Of a DNA stretch of 10,041 nucleotides, positions 6,525-10,041 are shown one piece after another. The notes under the pieces were generated by a model that worked only from the letters and a program-made list of their open reading frames with translations, searched no databases and was not told the origin of the DNA. The position numbers and the translations under genes were made by a program. The DNA comes from Gammaproteobacteria bacterium (GTDB lineage Bacteria; Pseudomonadota; Gammaproteobacteria; UBA6429; Thiohalophilaceae). Positions within the stretch are counted from its first letter, which is position 1; the number at the start of each line of letters is the position of its first letter. The stretch covers positions 1 to 10,041 of the forward strand of contig JAADGZ010000011.1 in the NCBI GenBank assembly GCA_013152045.1, in the 5' to 3' direction.

Positions 6525-6556
6525 GCCCAGCCAGAAGAGCGATTTTCTGGCCGGGC
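6525..6556 (+). other. Stable hairpin in the HU 3' UTR
   Basis: GCCC (6525-6528) pairs with GGGC (6553-6556), and GCCAGAA (6530-6536) with TTCTGGC (6545-6551), interrupted by one A/C mismatch, around an 8-nt loop. No T tract follows, so it is not an intrinsic terminator. It may protect the mRNA 3' end. A weaker stem, GCCTC/GAGGC (6569-6573 with 6591-6595), lies between it and the terminator. Confidence 0.55.
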
Positions 6557-6599
6557 AACCAACCCACAGCCTCAGCTTTTCAAGGGTTGAGAGGCAAAA

Positions 6600-6631
6600 A
6601 AAAGCCTGGATCTACAAACCAGGCTTTTCTT
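6600..6631. terminator. Bidirectional terminator between HU and YfaZ-like genes
   Basis: AAAAGCCTGG (6600-6609) pairs with CCAGGCTTTT (6619-6628) around a 9-nt loop. The plus strand continues CTTTTCTT, terminating the HU transcript about 115 nt after its stop. On the minus strand the stem is followed by eight T (complement of the A run 6596-6603), a stronger terminator for the converging YfaZ-like gene that ends at 6684. Confidence 0.88.
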
Positions 6632-6683
6632 GAATTTAAACTGAAATGAGATTCAGTCAAAGAACATAGTAAGAGACTAAAAC

Positions 6684-7274
6684 TCAGAATTTGATATGTA
6701 CGGCAAAAAAGCCGCCATTATCAATATTAATCGTACCGACGTTGTTTGTGCTAATCTCCACATCAATTTTCTGATAGCCAAGCTGCACCGATGCCTGCGG
6801 TGAAATTTCAAAATTCAGGGTAGCGCCATATTCAACCAGGCCATCTGAATCACCAAAAGCCACCACACTCGGGGCAATCGTAAAAAAGGCACCAACGCCA
6901 AAACCACTCCAGGACTCCGGTGCCAAGGTGACATCACCACCCAGACCTACCGCATAAACAGTATAGTTTTTCGCCTTACCAACATATACGCGCCCACCGA
7001 TAGAGACGATAATGGGTGCCTCGACACTTTCCCCGCGCACAAAAGCTCCCACATCCAGTAAATAACTGTTCTTACCTGTCGAATTATCGGTATAAAGAAA
7101 GCCTGCACTGGTTTCGAGGTTCCCAAATGACTGTCCCAGACCACTCATATTATAACGAAAGCGGGCATTATCATTACTCAGTTGTGCCGTCATGGAATCG
7201 GCAAGTGCAGAGACGCTGACGGTTGCTGTCAGTAGAAAAGAAAACAATCTTAGCCGCATATTTCCTGAACGCAT
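6684..7274 (-). CDS. YfaZ-family outer membrane beta-barrel protein, 196 aa
   Basis: Probable small outer membrane beta-barrel of the YfaZ family, whose function is unknown. A signal peptide (MRLRLFSFLLTATVSVSALA, then DS) is followed by alternating amphipathic strands. Family-like segments are GFLYTD, LLDVGAFVRGES, IVSIGGRVYVG, the PESWSGFGVGAFF / APSVVAFGDSDG block, and QASVQLGYQKI. The chain ends in a barrel-type terminal strand with the final Phe (AVHIKF) expected for BAM recognition. I start at ATG 7272-7274, which has AGGA 4 nt upstream; ATG 7257-7259 (AGGA, 3 nt) begins exactly at the signal peptide and is nearly as good. The frame is open to an ATG at 7388, but those 38 residues lack sense as a leader. 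The cyclic-nucleotide-binding gene lies 150 bp upstream on the same strand; co-transcription is possible but unproven. Confidence 0.85.
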   Translation of the reverse strand: MRSGNMRLRLFSFLLTATVSVSALADSMTAQLSNDNARFRYNMSGLGQSFGNLETSAGFLYTDNSTGKNSYLLDVGAFVRGESVEAPIIVSIGGRVYVGKAKNYTVYAVGLGGDVTLAPESWSGFGVGAFFTIAPSVVAFGDSDGLVEYGATLNFEISPQASVQLGYQKIDVEISTNNVGTINIDNGGFFAVHIKF

Positions 7275-7344
7275 ATTATCCTGTGCCCCCAAAACAAAAT
7301 TAGACAAAGCAGGCCGACCATACCGTTGAATCCTGCTTGTTATA

Positions 7345-7359
7345 AAGCCTGAAAGGCTT
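7345..7359 (-). other. Short hairpin between the two minus-strand genes
   Basis: AAGCCT (7345-7350) and AGGCTT (7354-7359) form a 6-bp stem with a 3-nt loop, 66 nt past the end of the cyclic-nucleotide-binding gene. On the minus strand it is followed by TATAAC, with only a very short T run, so it is at best a weak terminator. TATAAC (7339-7344) might be a -10 element for the YfaZ-like gene, but no -35 was found. Confidence 0.3.
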
Positions 7360-7424
7360 AATATTAGCTTTAATTCAGATAAAATCATAGTACAGTCTTT
7401 AAGTCGATATCTTGCCGAAGGTGC

Positions 7425-8363
7425 TCAGAAGCGTGATTCCCTGTCAATGATATTCTCGATTTCCTCAACTATCTCATCCAGCTCATTCAGGGGGATTAAA
7501 GGCTCCTCTGACATTGCCTGTGTATGACGATTGTAAGCTATCAGGTCAAGACGGTCCCTTACCTGTGGGTTGTCCTGAATAAAGCGTAGGAAAGGCTGAC
7601 AGTCCACCTCCAGAACCTCCACCTGTGACAATGCGGTTACCGTTGCTGCACGCTGGGCACCGGTCAACACCGACCATTCACCAAAGTACTCAGCTTGCCG
7701 CAGCAGGGCGATATTGAGCACTTCACCATTTATCCGCCGGCTGACTCTGGCTGTGCCAACAATAATGAAATACAGCGAATCACCGCGATCATGCTCCCTG
7801 ACAATTTCGGTATTTTTGGGAAAACTGCTCAATACCGCATTATCCGTTAAAATCTTCAGATTACTCACAGGCAGATGCCGAAATAGGGAAACTGAGCGCA
7901 ACGCCGTCTCGATGATGCGTTGCCGATAACGTTGCAACACCGCATCTCGCAATAGCGGTCGATTATTGATGAGTGTTTCCAAAACCGTACCAGACAGCTC
8001 CAACATCACCGAAGGCCGGATTGCCGTCACCGATGAGATCCGGGGCAATTTGAAAAGTGCGGAAATTTCACCAAAAATCTCCCCCCGGCGCAGGTTTGCC
8101 AACACCACTTTCTCGTTAGCGTTACCTTCGCTGACTTCGACTGCGCCAATCACCAGAATATAAACTCGCGCATCAAGCTGATTCTGCTCACAAATAAGTT
8201 CCCCAGCTTTGCTGCTGCGGACCACACCATGATCCAGAAGATAGCGTTTTTCATCCGCGCTCAGCAACTCACCAAAGGCCATCTGTGAGGCAATGGCATC
8301 CCCGGCGATATCCCGTAATGGCTGCGCTACTGACTCTGTCTCGATTTTCTGCTCTATTTTCAC
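7425..8363 (-). CDS. Tandem cyclic-nucleotide-binding (CNB) domain protein, 312 aa
   Basis: A cytosolic protein made of two CNB (Crp/PKA-R-type) domains and little else, so probably a cAMP or cGMP sensor acting through partners. CNB1 spans about 30-145; its phosphate-binding cassette FGEISAL...PRISSV holds E99 and R108. CNB2 spans about 158-270, with FGEWSVL...QRAATV holding E229 and R238. Both cassettes keep the Glu and Arg that contact ribose and phosphate, so binding is plausible in each. No helix-turn-helix, kinase, channel or transferase domain is present; the tail (about 285-312) is strongly acidic. I prefer the GTG at 8361-8363, with AGGGA 6 nt upstream. ATG 8435 and ATG 8414 lie further upstream in frame without ribosome sites and would add 24 or 17 residues. 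Divergent from the rhomboid gene. Confidence 0.85.
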   Translation of the reverse strand: MKIEQKIETESVAQPLRDIAGDAIASQMAFGELLSADEKRYLLDHGVVRSSKAGELICEQNQLDARVYILVIGAVEVSEGNANEKVVLANLRRGEIFGEISALFKLPRISSVTAIRPSVMLELSGTVLETLINNRPLLRDAVLQRYRQRIIETALRSVSLFRHLPVSNLKILTDNAVLSSFPKNTEIVREHDRGDSLYFIIVGTARVSRRINGEVLNIALLRQAEYFGEWSVLTGAQRAATVTALSQVEVLEVDCQPFLRFIQDNPQVRDRLDLIAYNRHTQAMSEEPLIPLNELDEIVEEIENIIDRESRF

Positions 8364-8471
8364 AATATATCCCTGCTCGAATGGCTTGCTTTGAGGCAAT
8401 CTAGTCCCGTTCATGTCCGAGCGACAGGAAATCATTCACAGTTTCATCATCTGCTCGCAGCGATATTTCAC

Positions 8472-8480
8472 TTTATAACA
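8472..8480 (-). promoter_or_regulatory. Extended -10 promoter candidate for the CNB gene
   Basis: Read on the minus strand this is TGTTATAAA, that is the TGn extension plus a 5-of-6 -10 hexamer; extended -10 promoters tolerate a poor -35, and none is seen here. Transcription would begin near 8465, about 100 nt before the GTG start or 30 nt before the ATG at 8435. Confidence 0.4.
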
Positions 8481-8531
8481 CCCCAAATTCCCGCTAAGCT
8501 TGGTTAAAGTCATAGCCATAATCAGCCCAAG

Positions 8532-9998
8532 ATGTTCATTCCCCTGGATCGGAAGCCAGACTGGCGCAGTCCTCCTGTTAGCACCCTGTTGTTGATATGT
8601 ATCAATATCCTGATCTTCACTTTCCTGCAGGCACAGGATTCATTACGAGAAACTGATGCTTTTCGCTACTATTTCTCATCCGGCCTCGCCGAGCTTGAAA
8701 TACCTCGTTATATTCAATATTTGAACAAACACAGCAAGCGTCAAATCAGTATTAAGCCCGTGACTGAACTGGCCGAAAATGAAAAAAGAATCATCTATAA
8801 ACACCTTATGAGCAATGGTGTTTTTTTACGCGCGCTAAATAAATCACAAATTATTTCGCCAGACGATCCAGACTATGCTGTCTGGCAGGGCTGGCAGCGG
8901 AACTTCAACCAGCGCCTACAAAATATATTTAGCTATCGCTATGCCCTTAAGCCTTATTCAGCTGATCCACTAACCATTTTCAGCTCAATATTTCTGCACA
9001 CCGATCTCGGGCACCTATTAGGAAACATGCTTTTTCTGCTGCTATTCGGCTTCATTCTGGAGTTGTCACTGGGCAGCCTCATGCTGTTCCTGGTATATCT
9101 TGCCTGCGGTATCATTGCCAATCTTGTTACCATTTTTATCAACCCTGATAGTGCTCAGTGGATCAGTGGCGCATCTGGTGCCATCACCGGCCTTGCTGGT
9201 CTTTATGCCATCCTTTACGGGATGCGCAAAATTCGTTTTTTTTATTCGCTGATCTTCTATTTTGATTATGTCCGCGCACCCGCAATTATCATGCTGCCGA
9301 TCTGGCTACTTTATGAATTAACCTATAGTCTCATCGCCCCTGGCAGCGTTAATACCGTCACCCATATTGGAGGCCTGCTGGGCGGTATCTTTATTGGGAT
9401 CATCATTCGCTACAGTCCATTACAACTTCACCGCGAAGAACAAACAAAAAATGCAGAGCTCAATTTTGAGCATCACTTTAAAACAGCCGTGGCAGCACTT
9501 GAAAATACCGAACTGGATAAAGCCTGTAATATATTCAAGCATTTACTGGAATCAAAGCCCGCTGATACGCGCATTATTTTAAAATTATTTCAGATCGCCA
9601 GAGTGCGGGAAGATTACGATTCGGCCCGGCAGTATATCCAACTGTTGTTAACCCAACCCGGCAAAGAGCCTCAACTTCTTCGTGACCAGCAGCGCTGTTT
9701 TCTTGAGTATCTGGAACTGACAGATGGGAAACCAAAACTAGACGCTGAACTACTTGCCGAAGCGGGGATACGATTCTGTGCTGCAGGTTTTGTTGACAGC
9801 AGCCAAAAAATACTGGCACTGCTAATCAAACATAATCCAGCACAGGAAAAAATTCCTCTGTTGCTGTTGTTGTTGGCTATCCGTTACCACAAATCTGGCA
9901 AGCTAGAGAAAAGCAGATACTACAAACAACTATTAACCCAACACTATCCAGACAGCCCTGAAACAGAAACGATTAAGAAAACGCTAAGCGATATATGA
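8532..9998 (+). CDS. Rhomboid-family intramembrane serine protease with C-terminal TPR-like repeats, 488 aa
   Basis: Rhomboids cut transmembrane substrates inside the inner membrane. After MFIPLDRKPDW comes a first membrane helix (about 15-34), then an unusually long polar segment (35-145), then the six-helix core. The core has the HxxxN loop motif H161/N165 with H156 before it, catalytic Ser S215 in GASGA (213-217), and catalytic His H278 in THIGG, followed by the GGLLGGIFIG helix. The Ser-His dyad is intact, so activity is expected. From about 300 to 488 the chain is soluble and helical, with TPR-like units near 310-340, 345-375 and 440-475 that suggest protein binding. The ATG at 8532 gives a family-like N-terminus, though no good Shine-Dalgarno sequence precedes it. 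It is transcribed away from the CNB gene. Substrate unknown. Confidence 0.9.
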   Translation: MFIPLDRKPDWRSPPVSTLLLICINILIFTFLQAQDSLRETDAFRYYFSSGLAELEIPRYIQYLNKHSKRQISIKPVTELAENEKRIIYKHLMSNGVFLRALNKSQIISPDDPDYAVWQGWQRNFNQRLQNIFSYRYALKPYSADPLTIFSSIFLHTDLGHLLGNMLFLLLFGFILELSLGSLMLFLVYLACGIIANLVTIFINPDSAQWISGASGAITGLAGLYAILYGMRKIRFFYSLIFYFDYVRAPAIIMLPIWLLYELTYSLIAPGSVNTVTHIGGLLGGIFIGIIIRYSPLQLHREEQTKNAELNFEHHFKTAVAALENTELDKACNIFKHLLESKPADTRIILKLFQIARVREDYDSARQYIQLLLTQPGKEPQLLRDQQRCFLEYLELTDGKPKLDAELLAEAGIRFCAAGFVDSSQKILALLIKHNPAQEKIPLLLLLLAIRYHKSGKLEKSRYYKQLLTQHYPDSPETETIKKTLSDI

Positions 9999-10024
9999 AT
10001 GCATTTACCAGCCAATACTAAATA

Positions 10025-10039
10025 GGCATTCCAAATGCC
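10025..10039 (+). other. Hairpin after the rhomboid gene, at the window edge
   Basis: GGCATT (10025-10030) pairs with AATGCC (10034-10039) around CCA, 27 nt after the rhomboid stop. It may be the stem of a terminator, but the window ends before any T tract can be seen. Confidence 0.4.
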
Positions 10040-10041
10040 CG

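Noticed and set aside
7275..7388. N-terminal extension of the YfaZ-like protein from the ATG at 7388
   Set aside because: It would bury the signal peptide behind 38-43 residues and crosses the intergenic hairpin; ATGs at 7274 or 7259 with AGGA sites fit an exported protein.
1..10041. Search for CRISPR arrays, insertion sequences, tRNA genes, integrase or toxin-antitoxin modules
   Set aside because: No regularly spaced repeats, terminal inverted repeats, transposase motifs or tRNA-like cloverleaf were seen by eye on either strand.

Overview
The window looks like an ordinary chromosomal segment of a gammaproteobacterium, about half G+C. Several families point that way: a 289-residue bacterial-type phosphoribulokinase, a YgiM-type SH3/coiled-coil membrane protein, a YfaZ-type outer membrane protein and a Lys-rich HU-family protein. 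If the phosphoribulokinase is a true Calvin-cycle enzyme, as its residues suggest, the host is probably an autotroph such as a sulfur oxidiser. That lifestyle is an inference from one gene; no RuBisCO or sulfur-oxidation gene is visible here. I see no transposase, phage gene, CRISPR array, tRNA or rRNA.

Left part (1-3424), all + strand: the 3' half of purD enters from the left edge, followed by a monocistronic phosphoribulokinase closed by a strong intrinsic terminator. Then comes a probable two-gene unit, a stand-alone FIST sensory-domain protein followed 24 bp later by a HinT-like HIT hydrolase.

Middle (3425-6683): a 367 bp gap holding a possible promoter and a doubtful 45-codon ORF leads into an HDOD signalling protein. 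Its N-terminus is a YbaK-like domain that seems to have lost its key lysine. This gene converges on a minus-strand YgiM-like SH3 membrane protein; the terminator of the latter reads into the HDOD stop codon. Divergent from the SH3 gene is a histone-like HU protein with a basic tail. In front of it is a 346 bp spacer with a possible 32-codon ORF, and behind it a structured 3' UTR ending in a bidirectional terminator.

Right part (6684-10041): a YfaZ-like outer membrane beta-barrel and a protein with two cyclic-nucleotide-binding domains lie on the minus strand. Divergent from the latter is a rhomboid protease with a large extramembrane insertion and a helical-repeat C-terminal tail.

No gene cluster here forms a recognisable defence or biosynthetic system. 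The least ordinary items are the YbaK-HDOD fusion, the rhomboid-TPR protein paired head to head with a cyclic-nucleotide sensor that has no obvious output domain, and two small unassigned ORFs. Several tracts open further upstream than the likely start codons; chosen starts and alternatives are given in each entry.
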